64,000 nt of DNA, from the NCBI GenBank assembly GCA_019828565.1, contig JAHDYR010000025.1:124001-188000 (forward strand), in the 5' to 3' direction. A program made the translations under genes and the position numbers. The DNA comes from Carpediemonas membranifera (lineage: Eukaryota; Fornicata). Positions 35,955-45,397 of the stretch are shown here, piece after piece. The notes under the pieces were generated by a model. The model saw only the letters and a program-made list of their open reading frames with translations, ran no database searches and had not been told where the DNA came from. The stretch's first letter is position 1. Each line of letters starts with the position of its first letter.

Positions 35955-38624
35955 ATGCAGCCCATCGGCGAGGAAGAAGACAAAGGGGGCAATGCAGTTC
36001 TACTCTTACATCTTGGCTCGGTCTCGTTACGCTATGAACACACCCACAAAGACCAGTCCTGGCGAGAACACGACGTAATAGCTCAGATACACATAATGGA
36101 CAACAGCACGAAGCGCCATATTCTGAAGTCCGATGCAAATAGGGATGCTGTAACCTGTGGTGAGACGACGAACACTGTACGCGGCTACTCGACGCTCTTC
36201 ACCGGGCCCCTGCCCTTCGTCCAGCCCGTGCTCACCGGTGTCCGGCAGTGGGGGTCCAGCATCTTCTCCTCGGACCCACTGGACTTCAATGAGAGCATCC
36301 TGATTAACGACACGGTGGCAAATCTGGTCAGACCCGGGGTGACTATCATCATCGAGCTGCTCGAGCTGAGGACGAAGACTACGCCCCCACTATACCCCAT
36401 AGCATGGGCATACATCAAGATAGAGACCCTATCGGATGCCAGGGCCGCTCTCAAGGGCGAGCCTCTCGAGCTCCAGCTGCACAGACCGCCCGGGATCACT
36501 GAGGTCGGCAACCCGGCGCCGGGGCTCGGCACCAAGGTCCTGCTCGGGGCGTGGGGCTTCATGACAGCCCCAGCGGTGCCCCCGATTGCTCCAGTGATAG
36601 AGTCGCACGCCCCCGAGCTGATCTCGAAGCAGCCCGAGCGCGTCGACATGGCTGTGACGAGAATGATGAACGACGTCGGCGGGAACCACCACTTCCCGCG
36701 GTCCAGCCCCATCCGGGGGTGCTACATCACTGTGACGCTCAAGGGCACCACGCCGCCCGCCCCCCGCGTGGTGTACGTCCGCCCGATCCTGCCGACCGAC
36801 CAGGAGCAGCCGGAGCCAATCATGACGGCCCGGGCACGCGCAAGGAGGCAGTCGTTCAGCCAGGAGGCCGTGGAGGTGAAGGAGCCCAAGCCGAAGACCT
36901 CGCATGAGCGGCGGGTCGACCTCGTCGGGGCACTGGGTCACGCCCTCGAGAAGGTCGTCGTTGACCGTAGCATGACGCAGTGCAACTGCCTCCCGCTGGA
37001 CACGCGGCCCTTCAGCATCGGCTACGATGCCCGCTGCGGCGTGTGGTCGCCCAGTGGCCTCTTCTTCGCCCTCGCCCTCGCCAAGCAGGGGTCTGCGGAC
37101 CAGCATGTCATCCGCGTCTTCCTAGTAGACTCCACCGACCCTGAGGAGGTCAAGCTCTCGCCGTACGCCGAGTTCGGGACGCACGTCGGGCTGATACACG
37201 GCCTGGCCTTCAGTGCGGACTCCACCTTTATCGCCAGCGCCGGGGCCGACGGCCGTGCCCAAGTATGGCATCTGGCCGGGCTACACGACCCGGCGCCCGG
37301 TCGCCAGCTGACGGTGGATCGCGTGCACGAGTTCCAAAGCACCGTCGGTCTGAGAGCCTCGGTCGACGCCCTGCCGGACTTCAGGTACGCCGTCGACTTC
37401 GTCCCCGGCATGGACAAGATCCTCGTCCACGGCGGGTCGAGCGGAATCATCGCTGTTGGCCGTGTGACCCGTGCGCGGACAGGTCTGATCCCGCTCGGGT
37501 CGTACCAGTGTGCAAGCGGTGTCGCGTGTCTCAAGGTGGTCCCTACCGACCAGCCGGAGATATTCGCGGTCTTTATCGGCATGCTGGGTGATTGCATGAC
37601 GATCCTCAAGATGAGTATGCTCGAGACCGGCATCGAGTTCAGCATCGCGTCTCGACTAACAATCGTCAGCGATGTGCTTGCCTTCGAGTTCCCTACCTCG
37701 CCCAGCGTCACTGTGACGGATGCCGGCTTCCACTTTATGGGGGCTGTCATTGTTCGAACAAGGAATGACGAGATCAAGATGGTCGACCTCGAGCAGCGCC
37801 AGGTTAACAGGCCGGCCTTCAACCCTGTGCTGAAGACGAACGTCATCGAGGGCGGGCACGTTGCCTCACGCATGGCGGTCTCCGGCGACGCCCTCTGGGC
37901 CGGATCGATCCGAGGTCGTCTCTTCGTGTTCGACCTTGCCCAGAAGACGCGGCTCAGCCCGGTCAGAATCCTGGATCTCTCCCCGTCATCGAGGGTCAGC
38001 TTCGTCGCGTCCCACCCGACGCTGCCGCTGATGATCGTGGGGGCACACACAGTCGAGGCGAGCATCACACCGCAGCCGACAGAGGAACAGAAGCGGGTCT
38101 GGAACTCGTGGGAGAGCGACGCACCACCGATGACGGTGTCGGTGTTCAACGATCTGTGCCTCGTCAAGATCGGCGACATGGCAGCAGTCGACCCGAACCT
38201 CGCCAGTACGGCAGCCGCGGCTTTCATGGAGGGAAGGACCCGCAGACGCCGCAGACGGCATGCTGACCGCCTTGAGAGCATAGGCGCGACGCCCGCCCTG
38301 AGCGCCTCCATTCCTGTGCCCCCCACTATGGAGAGGACCGCGCCACTCGGTGATACGATGCGAGCCGAAGACCCGCAGCCTGAAGATCAGAAGCCTGAAG
38401 CTCCGCAGCCCGCGGTCGACCTGGACGCATCCGACGAGGAGCCTCTCGACGCGGGCGTCAAGAAGTCGCCGGCCCTCGCCCCCATCGGAGACCTGGGCGT
38501 GCTGTCTCTCCGGCAACTGGCGCCGTTGGGCCAGACACCCGCCCGAGGGGGTGGCATGTACCTGCCTGGGCTGAGCACGCCGGCCCCAGTGATGCTGGGC
38601 ACTATCAAGGAGGACAAGGGCTGA
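35955..38624 (+). CDS. AHI1: Jouberin (AHI1)-like WD40 protein of the ciliary transition zone
   Basis: 889 residues from the ATG at 35955; a TTG at 35874 is in frame but lies before the initiator. Residues 1-300 follow the pre-WD40 region of AHI1: VIAQIHIMDNST, TGVRQWGSSIF, LDFNESILIND, YPIAWAYIKIE, LELQLHRPPG and GCYITVTLKG. WD40 repeats span about 350-730, e.g. THVGLIHGLAFSADSTFIAS then AGADGRAQVWHL. The C-terminus is acidic and disordered; no SH3 domain. AHI1 works at the ciliary transition zone, so the organism is flagellated. The match is by motif order, not a computed alignment. Confidence 0.7.
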   Translation: MQPIGEEEDKGGNAVLLLHLGSVSLRYEHTHKDQSWREHDVIAQIHIMDNSTKRHILKSDANRDAVTCGETTNTVRGYSTLFTGPLPFVQPVLTGVRQWGSSIFSSDPLDFNESILINDTVANLVRPGVTIIIELLELRTKTTPPLYPIAWAYIKIETLSDARAALKGEPLELQLHRPPGITEVGNPAPGLGTKVLLGAWGFMTAPAVPPIAPVIESHAPELISKQPERVDMAVTRMMNDVGGNHHFPRSSPIRGCYITVTLKGTTPPAPRVVYVRPILPTDQEQPEPIMTARARARRQSFSQEAVEVKEPKPKTSHERRVDLVGALGHALEKVVVDRSMTQCNCLPLDTRPFSIGYDARCGVWSPSGLFFALALAKQGSADQHVIRVFLVDSTDPEEVKLSPYAEFGTHVGLIHGLAFSADSTFIASAGADGRAQVWHLAGLHDPAPGRQLTVDRVHEFQSTVGLRASVDALPDFRYAVDFVPGMDKILVHGGSSGIIAVGRVTRARTGLIPLGSYQCASGVACLKVVPTDQPEIFAVFIGMLGDCMTILKMSMLETGIEFSIASRLTIVSDVLAFEFPTSPSVTVTDAGFHFMGAVIVRTRNDEIKMVDLEQRQVNRPAFNPVLKTNVIEGGHVASRMAVSGDALWAGSIRGRLFVFDLAQKTRLSPVRILDLSPSSRVSFVASHPTLPLMIVGAHTVEASITPQPTEEQKRVWNSWESDAPPMTVSVFNDLCLVKIGDMAAVDPNLASTAAAAFMEGRTRRRRRRHADRLESIGATPALSASIPVPPTMERTAPLGDTMRAEDPQPEDQKPEAPQPAVDLDASDEEPLDAGVKKSPALAPIGDLGVLSLRQLAPLGQTPARGGGMYLPGLSTPAPVMLGTIKEDKG

Positions 38625-38705
38625 GCTGTGGCTGTTGATGGTTATATATGAGAATGCGAGTCAACTGAGCCTAAATTATCGATAGATTTAATCTTCATTC
38701 GTGAG

Positions 38706-39494
38706 CTAATCAACAGAGGGCTCCGTCGGCTTGGCCTCCGTCTTCGTCCCGAGCAGAGAGGCCAGCTGGGCCCCGAGAGAGTCCCCCAGCTTCGTCGCCC
38801 TCGTCTCGAGCACCCCTGACCCCACCCTGCCCGCCCCGCTGACGGCCGACCAGAGTGCGCTGTCGGGCGCCGTGATCTGGCTGGTGACCTCGCGCGTGGC
38901 CATGTCGAACGTCTTCCAGCTCAGGCTGTTGGGATTGGCCACTTGCTCGGGGGCCTCCTTAACCGCGGCCTCCACGGCGGCGACGCTTGATGTGGCAAGG
39001 ACCCTCGTTGCTGTGCGGAAGACGGAGTTCTTGCGGCAGAGCTGCGTCCACATGATCGAGTCCGGGTCCGAGATCTGGGCCGACAGCACGCGTCCTGACG
39101 TCGTCCCCGTCCTTCTCAGTGGTGAGTCTGAATCGGTCAACTGGTCGACCAGATGGGGCACCGCGCAGCGTGCACCGGTCTGCAGCACCTTCATGCGGGC
39201 CTTGGGGGTCAGGGACTTCGTTACGGCGTGGAATACGTGGCCTACACGATCCGCCTGGCCGTCGGCGTCTTCAAGCCCAAGGAAGATAGCTTCTGATGTC
39301 GCCATCTGAAGCTCCCTGCGTGTCTGCGGATCAAGACTCTTCACTGTGTCGTTGGCAACGCGTCTAAATGTTCCCATGAATGTTTGCCTGCCTTTGCTGC
39401 CAGTGGCCGTGGTCTTCTGCGACGATGGCTGCTTAGCATTGCCTGGTGTTGATGCAGCACTTCTTGAGGCTTCCATTTGTTGAGTTTTAGCCAT
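38706..39494 (-). CDS. Conserved-looking soluble protein, unknown
   Basis: 262 residues. Ser/Thr/Lys-rich first 40 residues, then alternating amphipathic helices. Two related units occur: SDPDSIMWTQLCRKNSVF and APDSALWSAVSGAGRV, with ANPNSLSWKTFDMATREV between them, suggesting a three-fold (D/N)PxS(I/L)xW repeat at roughly 30-40 residue spacing. Codon use is like that of confident genes. No known family recognised. The gene is convergent with AHI1. Confidence 0.5.
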   Translation of the reverse strand: MAKTQQMEASRSAASTPGNAKQPSSQKTTATGSKGRQTFMGTFRRVANDTVKSLDPQTRRELQMATSEAIFLGLEDADGQADRVGHVFHAVTKSLTPKARMKVLQTGARCAVPHLVDQLTDSDSPLRRTGTTSGRVLSAQISDPDSIMWTQLCRKNSVFRTATRVLATSSVAAVEAAVKEAPEQVANPNSLSWKTFDMATREVTSQITAPDSALWSAVSGAGRVGSGVLETRATKLGDSLGAQLASLLGTKTEAKPTEPSVD

Positions 39495-39623
39495 CCTTTA
39501 GGACTTTTGGTTCTCGTCAGGCAATTCACCCTGCATTCGCAGGTTCCGGCGGTCGACAGACTTTGCGGAGTCGCCCCCACCGGCATCGCACACAATACAC
39601 ATACCGTGTGTACATTTAGACTA

Positions 39624-40706
39624 TTACAAAGCACTCCCCTGTCCCATCTGGACGAAGTCGACGCTCAGCGACCTATCGAGCGTCCGCGACATACGGCGGG
39701 GGACGGCGGGGGGTGCCCGCTCGGGGATGGAGTCGCGGGGGCCTGGTGGGGCACCCCAGATCTGTGCACGGTGCAGCTTGAGCTCGTTCTTGAGACCCTC
39801 GATCTCTGCTGTCATATCAAAGATTGTCTGCGACATCTTCTGGACCGCTGCCTCTAGCTGTGAGATACGCTTCGTGTCGTCGTTCTCCTGAGGTAGCTCT
39901 AGCAGGGGCCCGATGGACACCGAGGGCGGGAAGTGCTGGAGCGGTGTCCTCGTCCGAATCGTGTGAGTCTCGGCAGCCACGCGGCCCTCAGCAATGGAGA
40001 CGTGCAGCACGATGGCGCCAGACACCGGCACGCCCGCGGTGTGCAGGGCAGTCAGGTAGAGGAGCGACTGGGCGAGGGCGCAGCGGGGCTGGTCGCTGAT
40101 TTTCCACTTGCCCTGCGACGCGTGTGTCTTGAGCTCTAGGATGCACAACCGGCCCTTGGAGTCCTTGAGAAGGGCGTCGGCCTGGCCTCGGATGGGGACG
40201 GGAGCACCGCCGCGGCTGAGCGAGAAGGCCATCGGGAACTCGACAGCGACTGGACGCAGGCCGGACTTGACCAGCCACGCCTCGATGCGGTCGAACAGGA
40301 TGGTGGCAAGTGGGTCGCGGTCGTTGGACTCCTCGCGGAACTGGGGGTTCTGCAGCTTGATGGGGGAGAGGTGTTCCGAGTGCGTCAGCCGCTCAGACAT
40401 GACGCGGTGGAGTGTGTTTCCGGTGACGATGGGGTTGGAGAGGTCGATCTCGGTGCGTGGCTGCTCGATGTTAAACAATGTCTCGAAATGTGTGTCGCTA
40501 GAGAATGGAGTGAAGTAGTTGGCGTTGCCAGCGATAGTGGTAGCACGCTGGAATAGAGCGCCATATTCAGGTTGGCCGTGGAAGCGCCAGTCCTCAAGCT
40601 TAATGTATTTCTGGCTTTCCTGGAGGGTTCTAAGGACGTCCTGCTTCAGAGGACGATGCTTGGCACCGATGGATGTGGCATACGCCAGACTACGAAGGAA
40701 TTCCAT
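39624..40706 (-). CDS. Putative PD-(D/E)XK nuclease (RecB/MGME1-like) with coiled coil
   Basis: 360 residues. The central part has the core of RecB-type PD-(D/E)XK enzymes: PIRGQADALLKDSKGRLCIL (G-x-A-D with the first acidic residue), ELKTHA (E-x-K), then ALAQSLLYL (QxxxY motif) and AIVLHVS. An upstream EFPMAFSLSRGG strand pair fits the fold. The C-terminal about 80 residues form a coiled coil (KRISQLEAAVQKMSQTIFDM) and a Pro-rich tail. Family relatives act in DNA repair or organelle genome maintenance; which role applies is not visible. No clear targeting peptide. Initiator TTATCCTGCGTT lies 42 bp upstream. Confidence 0.6.
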   Translation of the reverse strand: MEFLRSLAYATSIGAKHRPLKQDVLRTLQESQKYIKLEDWRFHGQPEYGALFQRATTIAGNANYFTPFSSDTHFETLFNIEQPRTEIDLSNPIVTGNTLHRVMSERLTHSEHLSPIKLQNPQFREESNDRDPLATILFDRIEAWLVKSGLRPVAVEFPMAFSLSRGGAPVPIRGQADALLKDSKGRLCILELKTHASQGKWKISDQPRCALAQSLLYLTALHTAGVPVSGAIVLHVSIAEGRVAAETHTIRTRTPLQHFPPSVSIGPLLELPQENDDTKRISQLEAAVQKMSQTIFDMTAEIEGLKNELKLHRAQIWGAPPGPRDSIPERAPPAVPRRMSRTLDRSLSVDFVQMGQGSAL

Positions 40707-40852
40707 CAGATTTCGGCTTGACGATGTTCAATCAGGTTTGATGTCGGTTATCCTGCGTTCTCGTTACACGTGACCCGCACGCGACATTTGAGCCCCCAAA
40801 CCCCTCTGGTTGGTCTATCCCCACGCCAGTGGCTCTAACTTTTTACAAACAC

Positions 40853-41531
40853 TTAGCAGCACCCTCCGTTGCTGGCAGGCTTCGCGGGGCCGCCGAGGGG
40901 CACGGACTCCGCATGGTCGGGCCTAAACTGCGTGGGGACCCAAGAGGACCCGGCCACGTCGATCTGGGCACGGGAGGCGATGGAGTAAATCTCCTTGACG
41001 AGTTCGGTGAAGGACGCCTCGACGTTATCGCCGCTCAACGCGGATGTCTCGAAGTAGCTAAGCTTCGCCTCGCGGGCCTTCTGCTGGGCCTCGGCGGTGC
41101 TGACGCCACGGAGGTGGGGCTGGTCGGTCTTGTTGCCCACGAGCATGATGGCGATGTCGGGGTCGGCGTGCTCGCGAAGCTCCTTGAGCCAGCGATCGAC
41201 GTTGTCGTATGTTGCGCGCTTTGTGATGTCAAAGACAAGGAGGGCGCCCACGGCACCGCGATAGTACGCGGAGGTGATGGCGCGGTAGCGCTCCTGGCCA
41301 GCAGTATCCCAAATCTGTGCCTTCACAGTCTTTCCTTCCATCTTGAGGTTACGGGTGGCGAACTCAACGCCAATGGTCGATTTGGACTCGTAGAGGAACT
41401 CATTGCGCGTGAAACGAGAAAGGAGGTTGGATTTTCCAACGCCACTGTCCCCAATGAGCACAACTGTGTAACAAATACTGAATGTACGGACGTTTGAACA
41501 GATAATCGTAGTATTCTTCGCTCTCAGCCAT
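40853..41531 (-). CDS. RAB11: Rab11 GTPase, two exons
   Basis: 216 residues when 41531-41492 is joined to 41463-40853. Exon 1 encodes [13 protein letters not shown], the typical Rab11 N-terminus; exon 2 begins [20 protein letters not shown]. Also present: switch [40 protein letters not shown]. It ends GGCC-type (NGGCC), a double-cysteine site for geranylgeranylation. It acts in recycling-endosome traffic and, in flagellates, membrane delivery to the cilium or cleavage furrow. Exon 2 alone reads on upstream without an ATG, which makes the intron necessary. Confidence 0.95.
41464..41491 (-). other. 28-nt spliceosomal intron in RAB11
   Basis: Minus-strand sequence begins GTCCGT and ends GTTACACAG. 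Removal (phase 1) fuses the universal Rab11 N-terminus to the P-loop exon, so the intron is near certain. Confidence 0.92.
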
Positions 41532-41614
41532 CTCAGTCTTTTCGGCCCACAAGACATTTACGCGAAGGACCATAAATACGTAAATCCAGAACGAATCAAC
41601 TCTCACCACAAATC

Positions 41615-43760
41615 TCACTGATGTTCCCTGTAGAACTCCTGCAGCTCTGCCATGGTTTCGGGGCCCCACGGCTTGGAGTCCCGGACGGTCCATTGGGACA
41701 ACCGGGTCTTATTTGCGGGTTCCATAAATCGAGCATCCACGTAAACCACCGCGGCATAGTCGTTCTTGTGCCTGATAGCCCTGCCCGTGCACTGGTTCAC
41801 TGCCCTGAACGCCAGTGCCGCCACGTAGTCTCCGCCGTTGGGCCCGAGATGATCCTTTCGCAGGTTTAGGACGGGGTCAGCGATGTTGGGGTACGGGATA
41901 CCGACCATGAAGACAGCCCTGCCGTACTGGTCTCTGAAGTTGATGCCCTCGCTCACCCGCCCGCTCGACACGGCGAAGAGGGTGGCACGGCCGACGGAGT
42001 CGATGCGGGCCTGGAACGTCTCGAACGATTTGGCCCCGTCGACGTGCTCCCATACGGTCGGGGTGAGCATCTTGGGCATGGCGTCGTGTAGACGCCGTAA
42101 GTCCGCGTATGACGGCACGAAGACAACGCTGCCGCCCGGGACGTGCTTGATCGCGTCCCGGAGGAATGCCCCAACGAGCGGGTACTGCGCGGCCTTGGCG
42201 CCCTGGGTCAGGCGAATGGTCGTGCCACCGACGGCCGTCAGTACCCTCGAGAACAGCCGGTCCCTCGCCACGACGTGGGGAAACGACGCCTCCGTCACCC
42301 GGGCACTGGCGGCCGCGGGGACGACCGTGGCGATCATCTGGGCGATCGGACTGAGTGTTCCCCCGGCAATAGCCACCGCCCCCGCCGCGGTGAGTGGCTC
42401 CATCGGCACCCGGCTGTCGACCAGGATCAACCGGAGGCGGTCCGGGGCTGCGAGCACGCGGTACTGGTTTGGCGCGAGGGACACCGCCTCGGCCAGCCTG
42501 CTGAGGCCGCTGAGGCCGCGGGCTGAAGGCGGTGTCGACCCGGGCGACCCCGGGGCCAGCTCGGTCCGGGAAATGAAGCCGTCGATCTTCTGTATGGCGG
42601 CGGTGTTTTGGAAGAAGTGGATGACGGTCTTCCAGGCGACTGACCCTACCCGATCTCCCAGATCGAGCGGGTGGACGGTCTGCTCGGTCCCGCCCTCGGC
42701 TGGCAGCATCTTGTGCAGAGCCCGCACCAGGGCCAGGAGCTGGGCGAGGGCGGTCTTTGTCGGCTGGGTCAGCCGCTGTCTGTAGTGGGCCATGTACTGC
42801 CGCAGCCCGTTGGCCATACCCGCCAGCGTCTCCTTGGAAAGCTCGAGGTCGTGGCAGGAGGCCACTGCGCCTGCCAGGTTGTGCCCCTCGTCGATGATGA
42901 CGGCGGTATCGGGGCCGACTGCCAAGCCGAGGGCCTGCCGGGCCGGGCCAGAGAGCAGCGTCGGGTAGGGAAGCGCCACGACAGAGGCCGAGGGCAACGC
43001 CTCCCTCGCCGCGAAATAGGGGCACGCATTGTGCTCCTGGCAGGCCTTGATGGCGTCGCTCAGCCCGAGGGGCTCCGTGAGTAGGGCGGATGAGGCCAGT
43101 CGTACGTTCCCGGGGGTCTTGTAGGGGCACCCCTGGCCACTGCACAGCTCCTTGCACGCGTCCTCGATGTCTGCGCTGCGACGTACCGTCTCGTGCAAGC
43201 AAGTCTGCTTCTTAGATGCGAGGGTCACGACAACGGCCTCGTCAGCCCAGGCGGTCTGCTTGAACTCGGACACGAACTGCTCCAGCTGGCTGTGGGTCCT
43301 GCTGCTGAAGATCAGGACCCTAGGGGGCTTGGCGCTGAGGCTATCGGCGAAGAGCTCGTCGACAAGCTCGGTCACTATCCCGGGCTTGTAGTCAATGATG
43401 GTGTCAGGCTCAGCGACATTCCGCTCCATGCTACGGATCATCTTGCGGTTTGCTGCCGTCTCTGTCCGCAGATGGCCGAGCCTCTTGAGGTAGTCCTTGT
43501 ACGCGGCCTTGCCGGATGTGGCCTCTCTCATCCAGTCGGGTAATGCGTGAAAATGTGGGGTGGTACGTACTATCATCGTCTTCTTCAACTTTTCCACCCT
43601 CGGTGAGCCATCGCATGCCAGCACAGATGAGGCATGCCGTCTTCCCGGTACCGGTGGGCGATTCGAAGAAGCCAATGCGTCCTGCCACCAAAGCCTCGTA
43701 TATTGCCTTCATAAGCCCCTCCTGAGTTTCATATGGTTCATATGGGAATCGGAACTCCAT
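41615..43760 (-). CDS. DDX11/CHL1-like Fe-S superfamily 2 DNA helicase, two exons
   Basis: 705 residues when 43760-43598 is joined to 43569-41615. XPD/FANCJ/RTEL/DDX11 family: Walker A SPTGTGKT at 34-41, motif Ia FSSRTHSQLEQF, four Fe-S cysteines between TCLHE, ACKELC and ACPYF, and motif II IIDEGHN (DEGH instead of DEAH). Later come GGTLSP, SEGINF, GIPYPN and the motif VI-like QCTGRAIRHKND. Opening MEFRFPYEPYETQEGLM and the short length favour DDX11, a cohesion-linked helicase. The start is set by a reversed initiator at 43776-43787, 15 bp upstream. Confidence 0.85.
43570..43597 (-). other. 28-nt spliceosomal intron in DDX11-like gene
   Basis: Begins GTGGAA and ends GATGATAG on the minus strand. 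Removal joins phase 1 to phase 1 and keeps the conserved LPDWM segment. The 3' end lacks ACACAG, so the exact boundaries are less certain than in RAB11. Confidence 0.65.
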
Positions 43761-43775
43761 GCACGCGTTGTCCGG

Positions 43776-43787
43776 GCAAAACTGCGG
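43776..43787 (-). promoter_or_regulatory. Initiator-like element of the DDX11-like gene
   Basis: The plus strand reads GCAAAACTGCGG; it ends 15 bp upstream of the ATG at 43760 and decides between that start and earlier in-frame ATGs. Confidence 0.45.
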
Positions 43788-43990
43788 TGCCGCGCCATGT
43801 TGCCACAAGGCCGCTCGTGGTACATCGATCGTTGAGGAGAGCCGCACACCACAGGCAGTGTCAGCCTCGCTAATATCCTGTAATCTCCTGGCATTCGTCA
43901 TCGGTTCAATCATCACAAATTTATAAACGACCGAGGGAAATATAGCTTAGCTCGTCAGGACTCCAGCATGCATGCAACAGCCACCATGTC

Positions 43991-45145
43991 TCACATCCCA
44001 GCGGGGGCCTGCCGGCTGAGCTTGGCCCGGTGCTGCCGGGTCTGCTCGACCTTCCACAGCAGCGCCCGGGCATAAAACTGCTCGCGGGCAAGCTTTCGGA
44101 TGGCACGGAGGCCCTCTGCGGTGTCGACCTCGTCGTCCGCCATGGCACGGTATATGGCGTACATGGCGTCCTCCAGCGCGTTGTTCTCGGCGTTGAGGCG
44201 GGTCACCTGCCGCACAGACGCGTTCATGGAGTCTGTAGCGTCGTCAACGACCGATCGCTGCGTTACATTGTTGTACGCGTCGGCGCTATCGAGGTTCTTA
44301 ATCTGTGTTTCGATTGTCATGAGCTCGGTCTGCATCTGGACGTGCTGCGCCTTCAGGGCCTCGGCGTCACTGGCCCGGCTCACCGCCTGCCGCTGCTGCA
44401 GATCCGCGTACACGTCATTGATCTCGTCGCTGATCCTGGACCCGAACTGGGCGAGCTCGGCCCGCCGATTAAGCAGGTCTCGCCGCATCCTATCAGAGAG
44501 CGTCGAGATGAGCGCCTGCTTGGCCGCCGCGGTCTGTGAACCGTATGTGAGCGGCATATACGAGCTGCTCTCGGGCTGGACGAGGGGCTGCCTGCTGCTG
44601 TACGGACCCCGTTGGGCCTCGGGGTAGAGGGTACCGCTCGGTTTAACCAGGCTGGTGCGGGTGACAGAGGGGCGGGTGGACGACAGTGGCGGGTTGGCGC
44701 TGAACACGAAGCACATTCTGTTGACGAGGCCGAGGAGGTTCGACTTATGATTCCAGTCCTGCGCGTAATCAATCGTCACCTTGCCCGTCGAGTCCACCAC
44801 TGGATGGTTGTGGCGGATGAACATCGTGTCTTTCGGTGGCAGGACGTATGAGAGCGGTGCTACGGCGGGGTACTCAGGGGGGATCCAAAAGCCAACGGGG
44901 GTGTTCCATTTCGACCCTTGGAAGTATACGGGGACGGTGCCCTTGAGCACAATGCAGTGTGCTTGTCCTCCTCTTGATGCTTTGTCTGGGATGACGCCGA
45001 GAACGGCCTCTAAATTTGGGAATACCTTCAATGCTTCAACGATGTGTTTCCTTACAAGACCAGCTTCCTTGTACGTGCCAATCTTGGTTATCAGGGCGTT
45101 AAGCTTCTCATAGAACACGTTTCCGATGCCTAGAGGAGGTGCCAT
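43991..45145 (-). CDS. TSG101: ESCRT-I subunit Vps23/TSG101
   Basis: 384 residues. N-terminal UEV domain at about 1-145 (VPVYFQGSKWNTPVGFWIPP, HPVVDSTGKVTIDYAQDWNH) with no catalytic Cys, as expected for an inactive E2 variant that binds ubiquitin and PTAP motifs. A coiled-coil stalk at about 215-300 is followed by the steadiness box at about 335-380 (DAMYAIYRAMADDEVDTAEG, LAREQFYARALLWK). The core of ESCRT-I in multivesicular-body sorting and membrane scission. Single exon. A TTTATAAATT element lies 67 bp past the stop. Confidence 0.9.
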   Translation of the reverse strand: MAPPLGIGNVFYEKLNALITKIGTYKEAGLVRKHIVEALKVFPNLEAVLGVIPDKASRGGQAHCIVLKGTVPVYFQGSKWNTPVGFWIPPEYPAVAPLSYVLPPKDTMFIRHNHPVVDSTGKVTIDYAQDWNHKSNLLGLVNRMCFVFSANPPLSSTRPSVTRTSLVKPSGTLYPEAQRGPYSSRQPLVQPESSSYMPLTYGSQTAAAKQALISTLSDRMRRDLLNRRAELAQFGSRISDEINDVYADLQQRQAVSRASDAEALKAQHVQMQTELMTIETQIKNLDSADAYNNVTQRSVVDDATDSMNASVRQVTRLNAENNALEDAMYAIYRAMADDEVDTAEGLRAIRKLAREQFYARALLWKVEQTRQHRAKLSRQAPAGM

Positions 45146-45397
45146 GCAAGTGTTGGTCTTTTTCGATGGGGCTGATCCCGGCTACACTTGATCCATAACA
45201 ATACCGAGCATCAATAACAAGGTCTGGGACGCGCTCAGCCGGAACTCGGTCGATCAGCGCACATTGACTGCCACGCAGTAGCAGGATCAGCATTTATAAT
45301 TCCGGGGTGACCATCCAAGCTAAACTGCGCGGACAATTTGAGTGTTTCTCAGCCACAAACTCGTTGAGTGCATCAGACGCAAATATAAATACCAGCC

